A stretch of 54,295 nt of DNA from Proteobacteria bacterium ST_bin12 (lineage in GTDB: Bacteria > Pseudomonadota > Gammaproteobacteria > Burkholderiales > Methylophilaceae), in contig MSXP01000006.1 of NCBI GenBank assembly GCA_002083635.1, positions 300,152-354,446 on the forward strand, read 5' to 3'. The notes under the pieces were generated by a model, which was not told the origin of the DNA, did no database searches, and worked only from the letters and a program-made list of their open reading frames with translations. The translations under genes and the position numbers were made by a program. Every line of letters begins with the position of its first letter. Position 1 is the stretch's first letter. This document shows positions 35,549 through 44,290 of the stretch, piece by piece.

Positions 35549-36358
35549 CTAATAGTTTTCCAAGCTGGAAAACTTCAGATTTATAGCGGAGATTAATGGC
35601 CCCAGTTTTGGTGGTGAAGGTTCTACATCAACGTGGATACCCAATTTACGTAACGCATTACTGCAAACAGGTCCAATCGAGGCGACCAGGATTTTGTTTA
35701 TGTTTGCAAGCAGGCTTTCAGCACGATGCATATCTTTCGCCAGATTGAATAAATTATCTGCTTGTGACGCACTTGTAAAGCAAACCATATCCACTTCGTT
35801 TTTATCCAGGGCATCCATTAAATGAATTAGAGGTTGAGGATCTGGCATGCTCCAACGATAGGTCGCAATCTCAGTAACTTTCGCTCCTTTGGATTCAAGC
35901 CTTTCTTGTAACTCTTTGTTTGTGTTCCCATAGCGCTGCACGACTACCTTCTTGTCGCGCAAATCTAATTTATCAAGCAATTCAATAATTTCATTGGTTG
36001 TGTAAGGACTTTCAGCTAACAAGTCTATGCGCACCTTATAAGCACGTAAAGCCGCACTAGGTTTGGGTCCACGAACGACCACCAATGAATCATTCAATAT
36101 CTGCTGAAGCTTTCCCGTGAGATGTAAATCGTCAGTTGTATGAAGTAGGACCTTAACCCCGACCCCTGTCTGAAAAATGAATATGTCTGGGGCATCATGA
36201 TCCCAGTTATGAATCAATTCAGAGATGTGGTCATGGTCTACATCAGGGGTTTCTGCCAATGCAGGAGCGGAAAGGGGGATGCCTTCGTATTTTCTGACTA
36301 GGTCTGCGAGTTGAAGAGCTGAGCGGCTTTCCAATATGGCGATCGTTTTATTTTTCAT
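35549..36358 (-). CDS. Uroporphyrinogen-III synthase-like protein
   Basis: A 269-aa HemD-fold protein with two alternating domains: IAILESRSALQLADLVRKYEG, then FQTGVGVKVLL, VVVRGPKPSAALRAY, VVQRYGNTNKELQERLESKG, CFTSASQADNLFNLA and ASIGPVCSNALRKLGI. Sequence divergence is high in this family, so activity is likely but not certain. As transposon cargo it is probably a second copy beside a chromosomal hemD. The ATG at 36358 is chosen over an upstream TTG. A Fur-like palindrome lies about 105 bp upstream. Confidence 0.8.
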   Translation of the reverse strand: MKNKTIAILESRSALQLADLVRKYEGIPLSAPALAETPDVDHDHISELIHNWDHDAPDIFIFQTGVGVKVLLHTTDDLHLTGKLQQILNDSLVVVRGPKPSAALRAYKVRIDLLAESPYTTNEIIELLDKLDLRDKKVVVQRYGNTNKELQERLESKGAKVTEIATYRWSMPDPQPLIHLMDALDKNEVDMVCFTSASQADNLFNLAKDMHRAESLLANINKILVASIGPVCSNALRKLGIHVDVEPSPPKLGPLISAINLKFSSLENY

Positions 36359-36462
36359 GGTTAGTTGATACTTTGGAATTTTCAATGAAATAATAAACGA
36401 TTACCGCGACAACTCGTGCAATTTAAAGTGCTGTGGAATTTTTAACTTGTGTTAAATTCACA

Positions 36463-36480
36463 GATTGATAATTATCAATC
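36463..36480. promoter_or_regulatory. Fur-box-like palindrome
   Basis: GATTGATAATTATCAATC is a perfect 18-bp palindrome containing the GATAAT hexamers of Fur sites. It lies upstream of the HemD-like gene and suggests iron control of that gene. Confidence 0.65.
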
Positions 36481-36842
36481 CCGTTTGAAATCTTACAAAA
36501 TAACAGCAACTGCCTACGATAGCACAGGATATTAATCCTGAAGGTCTGCTCTGGGCCGGAAGTTGACCTTCTAAAACAATCATATTCACTATGTCTGAAA
36601 ACTAAAATCTCACTGGTTTAAATGAGTTATTATTTTTATTTCGATTCTTTTTGATGATCTGTATCTTCAGATTTGTTAGTAGCAATCCCTTCGTTATACT
36701 GGATAAGGCTCAATTTATAAACTTTTTTCTTCAGTTATACGACGCTTATAAAAGATTCATTTTAAGGGTTAATTAGTATTAATATATAGCATGTTTATAT
36801 CACACATATAATATAACCTATTGTTTCTATTATATATTTTTG
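36481..36842. other. Gene-free stretch with module repeat F
   Basis: AT-rich, with no coding frame that looks real. It holds repeat F at 36540-36571 and leads into the promoter of the AAA ATPase operon. Confidence 0.6.
36540..36571 (+). repeat. Module repeat F (GGCCC-type)
   Basis: GAAGGTCTGCTCTGGGCCG followed by a short spacer and GACCTTC, so its ends GAAGGTC/GACCTTC are themselves inverted. It is the rightmost copy found and marks the end of the repeat-bounded cargo. Confidence 0.78.
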
Positions 36843-36871
36843 TTGACATATTAATCTTTATTCTTTATGAT
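36843..36871 (+). promoter_or_regulatory. Strong sigma-70 promoter of the AAA operon
   Basis: TTGACA (36843-36848), a 17-bp spacer and TATGAT (36866-36871): near-perfect consensus. The start point would be about 36878, giving a ~150-nt leader before the AAA ATPase gene. Confidence 0.82.
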
Positions 36872-36997
36872 TTATTCATGTTAATTCATTCCACATCATC
36901 TACAAAACACCCTGCGCTTTATCTAAAGCGTATCGGCTCAACTGGTCGATCTCTAATATTGTTTCGAGATAATCTTCCTTTTTATGTAAATAGTTAA

Positions 36998-37015
36998 CCG
37001 TCATTCACATGACGG
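36998..37015 (+). promoter_or_regulatory. Leader hairpin before the AAA ATPase start
   Basis: CCGTCAT-TCAC-ATGACGG, a 7-bp perfect stem with 4-nt loop, ends about 6 nt before the CTGGAG ribosome site. It could modulate translation. A second small inverted pair (GCGCTTTATCTAAAGCG) lies upstream at about 36932. Confidence 0.5.
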
Positions 37016-37028
37016 CACTGGAGCTGTC

Positions 37029-37982
37029 ATGTCAAATGATTTAATTTATCCTATTGCAGATGTGCACGACATTAAGAAGCGTGTAGACGACCTGCAATTC
37101 CGTTCAGACGATGTTAAGGGTCGAGTCGGTCCCACTCTTAAAAAACTTTGGAATCCAGAACGCATCTTGCGTTCAGTGCCAGAGAGCGTTGACCTAAATC
37201 CATTACGTTCAAGATTCCCTCAGTTCGAAGCTGTTATCGATTTTTTTGAGAACAGCATTGTAAGTTTCAGTAAACTGGGCTTGCCTTTTGAAATTCAACC
37301 TATCCTCTTACAAGGGGATCCAGGGTTAGGTAAAACATACTTTGCCAGTGAACTGGCAAAATGTATTAATCTACCTTTTTTTGAAATTTCAATGACTACC
37401 ACCAGTGCTTCTTTTAGTTTAAGTGGTAGTAGCATTCAATGGTCAGAAGGTGCTACTGGATTTATTGCGGAAACATTAGCAAGTAGTGAAGTGGCAAATC
37501 CATTCATCCTAATTGATGAGATTGATAAAGCCTCTTCAGATAGTCGTTACAACCCCATGAATGTGTTCTATGGTTTACTTGAATCTCATTCGGCCGCACG
37601 CTATAAAGATGAAGCTTTAGATCTTGTTATAGATGCTAGCCGTATTGTTTGGATGGCAACTAGCAATGATCTCCAACACGTTCCAGCACCTATTTTATCT
37701 AGAATGCGCGTCTTCCTAATTGAGCAACCCCATCCAAGCATGATGTCATCCGTGATTAAGAGCATCTACGATCACATTATTATGAATAAACCCTATGGCA
37801 AGTTACTTAATCCATCAATGGATGACGAGCTTATTGAGCATCTCAGTACATATTCACCCAGAGCGGTGAAATTAGCAATCGAAGAAGCAGCCTTTAAGGC
37901 AATCCGCAATCAACGCACGGCCATTTATTCTAGCGATTTACCCGTATTGGAAAAGGGGAAACATCGTGTTGGGTTCATCTAA
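37029..37982 (+). CDS. AAA+ ATPase (MoxR/Lon-like core)
   Basis: A 317-aa single-domain AAA+ protein. Walker A is GDPGLGKT (96-103), Walker B FILIDEIDKA (about 159-168), sensor 1 WMATSNDL, and an arginine-finger region LSRMRV, followed by the helical lid. No protease or nuclease domain is fused. It overlaps the next gene by 17 nt, so the two products probably act together. The function is unknown. Its place beside tnsE within the element suggests an accessory or defence role. Confidence 0.82.
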   Translation: MSNDLIYPIADVHDIKKRVDDLQFRSDDVKGRVGPTLKKLWNPERILRSVPESVDLNPLRSRFPQFEAVIDFFENSIVSFSKLGLPFEIQPILLQGDPGLGKTYFASELAKCINLPFFEISMTTTSASFSLSGSSIQWSEGATGFIAETLASSEVANPFILIDEIDKASSDSRYNPMNVFYGLLESHSAARYKDEALDLVIDASRIVWMATSNDLQHVPAPILSRMRVFLIEQPHPSMMSSVIKSIYDHIIMNKPYGKLLNPSMDDELIEHLSTYSPRAVKLAIEEAAFKAIRNQRTAIYSSDLPVLEKGKHRVGFI

Positions 37983-38391
37983 CAAAGTACAAGAAGAGGA
38001 CCAAGTGTTTTCCAGTCAAGCCTACTTCAGGGTTCTATGCCTTAACACTAAAATTCATGTTTCAGATTCCACAGAGATCAAGTTTCCAAAAGGTTGGGTA
38101 TCAATTATTGAAGAGTTTGTGGAACAAATGAAAGCTTATTCGATTGCGATTAACAACGTTTCAGATGTGTATTCTGTACTAGATATTCACTTTGATGCTT
38201 CTAAGACCAATAAAGAAGTCCTAGTATGGCGTGCAGCAAACAAAGCTAGGAATTTATCAAAAGGTATTTGTGCAAATTGTGGAGATTCAAAGGGCCTAAG
38301 ACAAAAAGTAAGAACTACCATGTTTTGTGAAAATTGTGCTAAAAGTACACACAAAACCAATAAAACAGGAACTTGGCTGGATAAGTACTAA
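37966..38391 (+). CDS. Zinc-ribbon protein partner of the AAA ATPase
   Basis: A 141-aa protein I do not recognise. The C terminus has a four-cysteine zinc ribbon (C102, C105, C121, C124: CANC ... CENC), and the N-terminal 90 residues are mixed alpha/beta. The start is GTG within the end of the ATPase gene, preceded by AAAGGGGAA. Translational coupling suggests a complex with the ATPase, perhaps bringing nucleic acid to it. Confidence 0.68.
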   Translation: MLGSSNKVQEEDQVFSSQAYFRVLCLNTKIHVSDSTEIKFPKGWVSIIEEFVEQMKAYSIAINNVSDVYSVLDIHFDASKTNKEVLVWRAANKARNLSKGICANCGDSKGLRQKVRTTMFCENCAKSTHKTNKTGTWLDKY

Positions 38392-38537
38392 TATTGCATA
38401 TTGATCGTTTACTAATAAATGTTTTTTCGCCTATTGATGCTGAAATTAATAAGAGGAGTACTACATCTTCATATTTATATATGAATTTTCATGTTCAAAA
38501 TTGTAAAAAAATTTAATATCAATTAAACATTTAAACA

Positions 38538-38966
38538 TCAACGCTTAATTCGTTTATTAGCATCCTTCAATAACTGATATACATATGGATTAAAAAGATC
38601 ATAATCGTGATCAAAAGGGAGTTCGTAAGCTTCTGCAATCCATTTTGCAACTGCTGCTGAACGACTAATGCCGCCTTGGCAATGAACTATCATTTCTTCA
38701 ATATCTGGAGCGGTTTGATGCACAAATTTAACAATCGTCGTGGCATCTGCAAGTGTCATTGCAATTCGAGGGATTTTTCGTTCTTTACGTTTAATGACCT
38801 CGGGGTTTGTATCATCAAACTGTATTGGAAGTACGCTGTACCATCCTGACTGGAGAATAGCAGGAGATGTGTTTGGTTGTGTTATTGAAATGATAGCTGA
38901 GCTAACAGAACCAAGTTTTTGTTCTGCAGCTGCGCGATTGATAAAAGTTACTTTTTGCATAATCAT
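38538..38966 (-). CDS. Dual-specificity/tyrosine phosphatase-like protein
   Basis: A 142-aa protein with the CX5R phosphatase loop HCQGGISRSA (Cys96, Arg102) and a candidate general-acid region before it (IQFDDTNPE). The small size fits the bacterial DSP-like group. The target is unknown. It stands alone, convergent with the zinc-ribbon gene, in the cargo next to the tns operon. Confidence 0.78.
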   Translation of the reverse strand: MIMQKVTFINRAAAEQKLGSVSSAIISITQPNTSPAILQSGWYSVLPIQFDDTNPEVIKRKERKIPRIAMTLADATTIVKFVHQTAPDIEEMIVHCQGGISRSAAVAKWIAEAYELPFDHDYDLFNPYVYQLLKDANKRIKR

Positions 38967-39085
38967 CTAAAATTAACACTTCATAATTAGATACAAACGT
39001 TAAAAAGATATTATCTTTTAATATTTAAAAAATATCATTTAAACGGTTTATGTAGTCATACAAACATGTTTATTAACATTCTTAA

Positions 39086-39304
39086 TCATTTATTAAATTT
39101 AATAGCTTGAAACTTTGGTAATTGGCGACAATTGCTAACCCCTTCCAGTTGTCTCGGCGAATTTCTCTCAAGAAAATCTAAATGGTTAATCAGGCTAATT
39201 GGTACGGTGTCCAATAGGTCAATTTCGAACTCACGAAACACAAATATTACTGGATGTGATTGGGAAAACTCCGTATTAAATACTACTCTTTGCATGAAGT
39301 ACAC
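39086..39304 (-). CDS. Small ORF at the end of the tns operon (72 aa)
   Basis: Starts (GTG at 39304 or ATG at 39295) 2-11 nt after the tnsE stop, in the same direction, so it could be the last gene of the operon. The sequence (VIFVFREFEIDLLDTVPISL...) is not recognised. It may be a chance frame. Confidence 0.4.
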   Translation of the reverse strand: MYFMQRVVFNTEFSQSHPVIFVFREFEIDLLDTVPISLINHLDFLERNSPRQLEGVSNCRQLPKFQAIKFNK

Positions 39305-39306
39305 TT

Positions 39307-40926
39307 TTAGTTCCTCATTTTATTCAATAGCTTAATTGCCCATTTACCTGCCTGTTCCTCACTAATGATTTCGTTTCTGGGAGTAAACATTTTTGGAAGT
39401 CGTTCAAATGTGCAGCATTCATCGCAACTAATTTCTATGGTTGTATCCCAATGGCCTGATGAATCAACCAAGCCATCCAACATGTGCTTTATATATGATT
39501 CCATACTTTCAAAAGTCACATGTTGCTTGAAGCGTAACATTCGAACAGACAATGCGGGTACTCCGGTACGTTCAATATCGATCAAGACAATTGGGGGATT
39601 GGCATCAATTTCTACCACAACGACTAAAGCAACTCTAGGTGACCTATTTGCCATTGAAAATGCTCGGCCAGATTTAAGGTGACATAGGGACATTGCAATA
39701 TTAGCTCTAGGACAAAATGTCGATAAACGTTCTATAGTTTTCACTGTACCCTCTAAATCTCCAACTGAATCCCAAGTAGCAGGCGTCAAAACCTTAAACT
39801 CGATAGGTTGCACTTCTGCATTCAATCCTTGCTCTGCCGCACTTACCCAAACTGTTTTCTGTTCTTTTTTTGCTGGGGAATTTTCCGATGATTCAGGTTT
39901 AACAACAGTTGTCTCGGTATCAACAAACAGTTTTTCTACTACGATTGCTTTATCAAATTCAGTAAATTTTGTTACTTCAACCAAAGCTTTTTGTTTAGCA
40001 AGTGACTGCACTCCATTGGAACCATTTTCCAATTTATATTCATACTCATATTTTTTCGGTTGGCCTATAGTGCCATCTTTTGTTTTACCCCCTAGGTCAC
40101 CGGCTGGTTTTTCCTGTTCTATAATGCGCGGTTTCTTAAGCTGAGGATGACTATATATCAAACTCTCGCATGGCAGATGCCTACCAGTCATCGAAAGTAT
40201 TTCTAGCACCAACCATCGATTGCCAGCATTTATTCCTCTAAATCTTAAGTGGCTATCTTGTAAAGGTGGTGGCGATAAAGTGAGGTATTCCTGACCTTTG
40301 CTTTTTAAATAAACACTGTCCCAAGACTTCCTAGCTTCTATATCAAACGCAATCCATGCAAACTCCTGAGCGAACTTGTTTGAGAGTGATCTAATCGGCA
40401 TTTCTTTAGTAAATTCCAAACGCAGTTCTTTCCTGAATCCGGGCATATCTGGCCGATACAACAAAGACAAAGCTGACGGGCGCATTAATGCATTTGCCAA
40501 TGTCCGGTTATGCAAAAATAGATATCGAATCAGTTCAATAGTAGGAATATAAATTTCGGCATCTTGTGTTGTGTAGCGCAATAAGCGTTGTGTCCCTGCT
40601 TGTCTACCATGAAATGAATATAGATCATGTGGAATATCAGATGATGTGATTTCTTCATATTTTGATAGGTCCTCAATGAACTCAGTTGCTATCAAACCTT
40701 TTAAAGAAAGTGTCATTAACTTACCCTCTATATATACCTGCCCATGAGTTAGGATAGGAAGCAGACCTATTGGCAGTATCGATAAATGGAATTGATGGTC
40801 ATCGACATTTTTTAGCGCAGCGCGCACAGAATATGCGCCATCATGATGTTGATGTAACCCTACAAACCAGTGCGTTTCGATGGGTTTCGCACCAACATTA
40901 AATTGAGAAATATAAAGATGACTCAT
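39307..40926 (-). CDS. tnsE: Tn7-like target selector TnsE
   Basis: A 539-aa protein (Tn7 TnsE is 538). In Tn7 this protein directs insertion to lagging-strand DNA and conjugal plasmids by binding the sliding clamp and 3'-recessed ends. The N terminus (SHLYISQFNVGAKPIETHWFVGLHQ) and the C-terminal region (LCHLKSGRAFSMANRSPRVALVVVVEID) are of TnsE type. A low-complexity charged linker occupies about residues 280-350. It lies 6 nt after tnsD. Identification rests on position, length and family resemblance. Confidence 0.87.
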   Translation of the reverse strand: MSHLYISQFNVGAKPIETHWFVGLHQHHDGAYSVRAALKNVDDHQFHLSILPIGLLPILTHGQVYIEGKLMTLSLKGLIATEFIEDLSKYEEITSSDIPHDLYSFHGRQAGTQRLLRYTTQDAEIYIPTIELIRYLFLHNRTLANALMRPSALSLLYRPDMPGFRKELRLEFTKEMPIRSLSNKFAQEFAWIAFDIEARKSWDSVYLKSKGQEYLTLSPPPLQDSHLRFRGINAGNRWLVLEILSMTGRHLPCESLIYSHPQLKKPRIIEQEKPAGDLGGKTKDGTIGQPKKYEYEYKLENGSNGVQSLAKQKALVEVTKFTEFDKAIVVEKLFVDTETTVVKPESSENSPAKKEQKTVWVSAAEQGLNAEVQPIEFKVLTPATWDSVGDLEGTVKTIERLSTFCPRANIAMSLCHLKSGRAFSMANRSPRVALVVVVEIDANPPIVLIDIERTGVPALSVRMLRFKQHVTFESMESYIKHMLDGLVDSSGHWDTTIEISCDECCTFERLPKMFTPRNEIISEEQAGKWAIKLLNKMRN

Positions 40927-40932
40927 TGAGAA

Positions 40933-42648
40933 TTACTCCAGAATATCTAGCTGCTGGAGGAATTGAGTGATCAGCGCGTAGGATTTAGGTTTTAGCCCGG
41001 CAAGTCTGGCGATTCTCCACTCATCAACAGGCAAGCCTGACTGCTCCAACTGATCTTTTGCCCAAACGATTCTTCGCATCTGGAAATTCTCAGTAGTTTC
41101 AACCGCCCGCTTAAGCATGCGTTTTGATTTTGGCAATTTGCTTAATCGCTTACCCAGCCAGCCCCTTTGACATGTGCATCGTTCGATTTCAGCAAGCGTG
41201 ACACGAATAGGTGGTATGGCTTGTTTTATCAAAGTTGAGCTTTCAGAGATTTTAAATTTGTATTCAGCATCGATAGCAGCCCAATCAGTCGTAGCAGCCC
41301 TCAATGTCTTTGTTAGATCAACTGAAGGCCTAATAACTTCCTTAGTTTTGTTTGTGATGGGTTTAATACTTTGGGCTAATACTTTTGAGTGCCAGGGTGA
41401 CTTGATTCCAAGTTCGAGGCAAAGCTTTACTACAGTCTTGGGGTCTAATTTGAGTAATCGGCTAATCTCTCTTAATGATTTTTTCAGTCCCACCATGGAG
41501 AGTAGTACGGGTAATACGCTAGGGCCATATTTCAGGAATCTAATCGGACCTAAATTTTTGGTCGCCTTGTCATACCATCTGGTGTAGGTATAGCCACAAT
41601 AACAATTAAAGCGTGCAACGGTCCTGTCACGATTGCCGTGCAAATTGATATTGGTCACCGGATATTTTTCAGGATGTTTGATTAATGGATTTGGACACGG
41701 CCAAGGGCCTACTCCAAATATTGGCTCAACTGTTTTTCGTTGATCTAGAAAATTTTGTAACAACAGATGGTAAAGAGGATGGCTTGCATTTCGATGTCTA
41801 CGCACCAAGCTTTGAAGCCACTGATTAGGGTAACTTCCACCATCAATCACATGTGGAAAATAAGCTAAGGTCTCCGCGTAGTATTGTCTAAATTCTTCAC
41901 AAAATGACTTTTGATTCATTGTGCCTGCTGATTTTGCTAGACCGACAGATAGCATCCTAGCGCGATAATAAATGGTCCATTCTTCAAACGATTTAGGCGT
42001 TGTTCCCCTTAGCAGGTCTATACTTAAATGCCCGATTTGCATCAAGTGATTTAATACAGACTCTGATTTAGAATTAAATAAATTAGTACTTGATAACACG
42101 GAACAGTTGTTTAGGTTTGCCGCAATAAACGCATGGCGACTCTCCTTATCTAGGTAGACTGAACTTTGTTGCAGCGCAATTTCGTGATCAGTACATATTA
42201 AAACACTCGCCAGCTGATGCGAACGACGCCAATATAACTCCCCATATCGGACTAACATTTCTTTGTTACATGCAGAACAAAAGCGTAAATGAGTTACCCT
42301 ACCGATACGAAAAGTTGCAAGCCCCAACCTTAAGTGACTACCTAAAACCTTACCTTCCTTTAAATCCTGTTCTACCCTAGTTCTAACCTCACCCGGTTCA
42401 AAAGCGACACAATAGGGGTACAACGTCATATTCAATAAAACTTCTGCGCTCAAGCTTCTTTCGGCAGGAATACGTTCGGCCAGGATATTCAAGCTTCCTA
42501 TCAGATCGTATGAAGCAATCACGCTACGTCTACCAAATAATATCTCGTGAGAGTTGGCTACTGGTGGTAAACCTACGTGCAAATAATATCTAGCCAATAC
42601 GCTGTATAACAACTCATCAGGATAAATGGCTGGGAAATAAGCGAGCAT
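40933..42648 (-). CDS. tnsD: Tn7-like target selector TnsD (TniQ family)
   Basis: A 571-aa sequence-specific selector. The TniQ domain starts MLAYFPAIYPDELLYSVLARY. A CCCH zinc finger is at C124, C127, C152 and H155 (LRFCSAC, ICTDH), the same numbers as reported for Tn7 TnsD, which supports the ATG at 42648 rather than an upstream extension. Helix-turn-helix repeats fill the C-terminal half. The gene begins 1 nt after the tnsC stop. Its attachment site is unknown; the present insertion is not at glmS. Confidence 0.92.
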   Translation of the reverse strand: MLAYFPAIYPDELLYSVLARYYLHVGLPPVANSHEILFGRRSVIASYDLIGSLNILAERIPAERSLSAEVLLNMTLYPYCVAFEPGEVRTRVEQDLKEGKVLGSHLRLGLATFRIGRVTHLRFCSACNKEMLVRYGELYWRRSHQLASVLICTDHEIALQQSSVYLDKESRHAFIAANLNNCSVLSSTNLFNSKSESVLNHLMQIGHLSIDLLRGTTPKSFEEWTIYYRARMLSVGLAKSAGTMNQKSFCEEFRQYYAETLAYFPHVIDGGSYPNQWLQSLVRRHRNASHPLYHLLLQNFLDQRKTVEPIFGVGPWPCPNPLIKHPEKYPVTNINLHGNRDRTVARFNCYCGYTYTRWYDKATKNLGPIRFLKYGPSVLPVLLSMVGLKKSLREISRLLKLDPKTVVKLCLELGIKSPWHSKVLAQSIKPITNKTKEVIRPSVDLTKTLRAATTDWAAIDAEYKFKISESSTLIKQAIPPIRVTLAEIERCTCQRGWLGKRLSKLPKSKRMLKRAVETTENFQMRRIVWAKDQLEQSGLPVDEWRIARLAGLKPKSYALITQFLQQLDILE

Positions 42649-42649
42649 G

Positions 42650-44290
42650 TTAAGCAGCGATATCCAACATGGGGCGTTTGATGACTTCTGCACCAATTAA
42701 GGCATCGTATGCACTCATACCATTTGTCTTTGCAACTGCCAAAATCTTGCGCAAATCCTTATCAGGTAATTGAAGTACATTGTCTTCGGTAACTTTAGTG
42801 AGGGGTGATTTTGTGGGTTTAGTTTTTGGTACTGATGTGAGCTTTTCGGAAATGAACGACATCATCAAGAGAGGGTCTGCTGAAGGGATTTTGATCAAAG
42901 CTTCCTGTACTAGAACCTCGGCGATATCACTGGATATATTCAATGTAAATAATGCGGTTCTAAGCGAGGACAGCGAATCTGTAGGCACTGCATCATCACT
43001 TTCATTTGGATGTGAAGTGGAAGATTCAACAGCTTGAGTCACGACTTCAGGTTGATATGTAGCGGAGTTGAAAACCTCAACGACATAATCCTGAAGAGGC
43101 TTCAAATCATCATATTTTTCCAAAGCTTTTTTATCACCAGCACGTAAAGCATTGAGCATGGGCTGTACAATGCGTAAATCTTCCCTGGCAACTCGGTGAA
43201 TCAGTGCCGGTGTAATTACCTCAGAGCCTTCTTTCACTTCACGAATTGAAATGATACGAAGCTGTGTCAGCATGAATAGCTTTACCGCAATATCAATGAT
43301 GCCCTGACTTTCCTCATACAACACCAGTTCTATTTCAGTAGTCATGGGGGTGAAATCCCGAGTCCATTGATAGGCCCACATTTTGTTGATGAAATAACTC
43401 CAGGATTTGTTATTGGGCATGGCGTCCCATGTAAGCGAGCCCAAGCCACTCGCACGTCTGGCTTGTCTGAAATTTGTTTGGAGGATTGGAATAGCACTTA
43501 ACGTGCCTATTAATATGACTGGGATTCCAATCGAATTGACCAGTGTCACCAGGAAATTCAAGATACCTTCCGAACCAATCTTGCTAGTTCTTAAATGCTG
43601 AATCTCGTCGATGATTAATACACCTATAGCATGCAGGTTAGCGACGTGGGCCATGTGCGCCATCATGACGTCCACACCGTTTTTGGCTTTACCGTACTGG
43701 GCTAAATAGTTAGTTCCGATCAAACGGTCTATTGTTGAAAAAAAATTGATACAGAGCTGTCTTGTGGAACCTTGCGATGGACATTCCAGTTTCAACCATA
43801 CGATTTGTATTAGGCTGACAGGGCTGGTATGTTGTATACACTGTGGGTGCTGAATCAGGATTTGTTCAATAGCGGTAGACTTACCGTTTCCAGAACATCC
43901 GACTAAGGCAAAACTATTCGCAGTATTGACAATGGGTTGCCGCGCTTCGATATAGACGGATTTGGCATTAATAGTATCAACACCATTTTGCAAACGATGG
44001 ATATAGCTGGGGGTATTTGGATTTCGTCCTACATAGCCTTGCCTGAGCAGAATGCCAAAGCGTTCAGCCAATTGCAGCTGCCGTTCCAAGGGTTCAAAAT
44101 AACGGCCCAGACGTAATAGGCAATGCTTACGCAAATGCGCTGGATACAGTCGCTCTTTAGCCCCGTACATGGGCTTGACCGCCAAAGCTTCCAGCTGCTC
44201 AAGCTTTGAAAGCAACGGCGGTAAGGCTATAATAAACGGATTATTGGCGTATTCCGGAAGCGTAATAGGTATTGAGTCAAGGTCGTTCAT
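42650..44290 (-). CDS. tnsC: Tn7-like AAA+ regulator TnsC
   Basis: A 546-aa AAA+ ATPase (Tn7: 555 aa) that links target selectors to the transposase. Walker A is GCSGNGKST (about residues 131-139), Walker B VLIIDEIQHL, and sensor-like LIGTLSAIPIL. The ATG at 44290 is chosen because AAGGG lies 9 nt upstream; 44296 is a close alternative. It overlaps the end of tnsB by 14 nt. Confidence 0.94.
   Translation of the reverse strand: MNDLDSIPITLPEYANNPFIIALPPLLSKLEQLEALAVKPMYGAKERLYPAHLRKHCLLRLGRYFEPLERQLQLAERFGILLRQGYVGRNPNTPSYIHRLQNGVDTINAKSVYIEARQPIVNTANSFALVGCSGNGKSTAIEQILIQHPQCIQHTSPVSLIQIVWLKLECPSQGSTRQLCINFFSTIDRLIGTNYLAQYGKAKNGVDVMMAHMAHVANLHAIGVLIIDEIQHLRTSKIGSEGILNFLVTLVNSIGIPVILIGTLSAIPILQTNFRQARRASGLGSLTWDAMPNNKSWSYFINKMWAYQWTRDFTPMTTEIELVLYEESQGIIDIAVKLFMLTQLRIISIREVKEGSEVITPALIHRVAREDLRIVQPMLNALRAGDKKALEKYDDLKPLQDYVVEVFNSATYQPEVVTQAVESSTSHPNESDDAVPTDSLSSLRTALFTLNISSDIAEVLVQEALIKIPSADPLLMMSFISEKLTSVPKTKPTKSPLTKVTEDNVLQLPDKDLRKILAVAKTNGMSAYDALIGAEVIKRPMLDIAA

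Noticed and set aside
14123..36571. Integron attC sites as the explanation for the cargo repeats
   Set aside because: The repeats lack the paired R/L boxes with GTTRRRY and AAC cores, and no IntI-type integrase with its extra domain is present.
36900..37020. A tRNA or small RNA gene in the AAA leader
   Set aside because: The short inverted pairs do not form a cloverleaf and no CCA end or intrinsic terminator follows.
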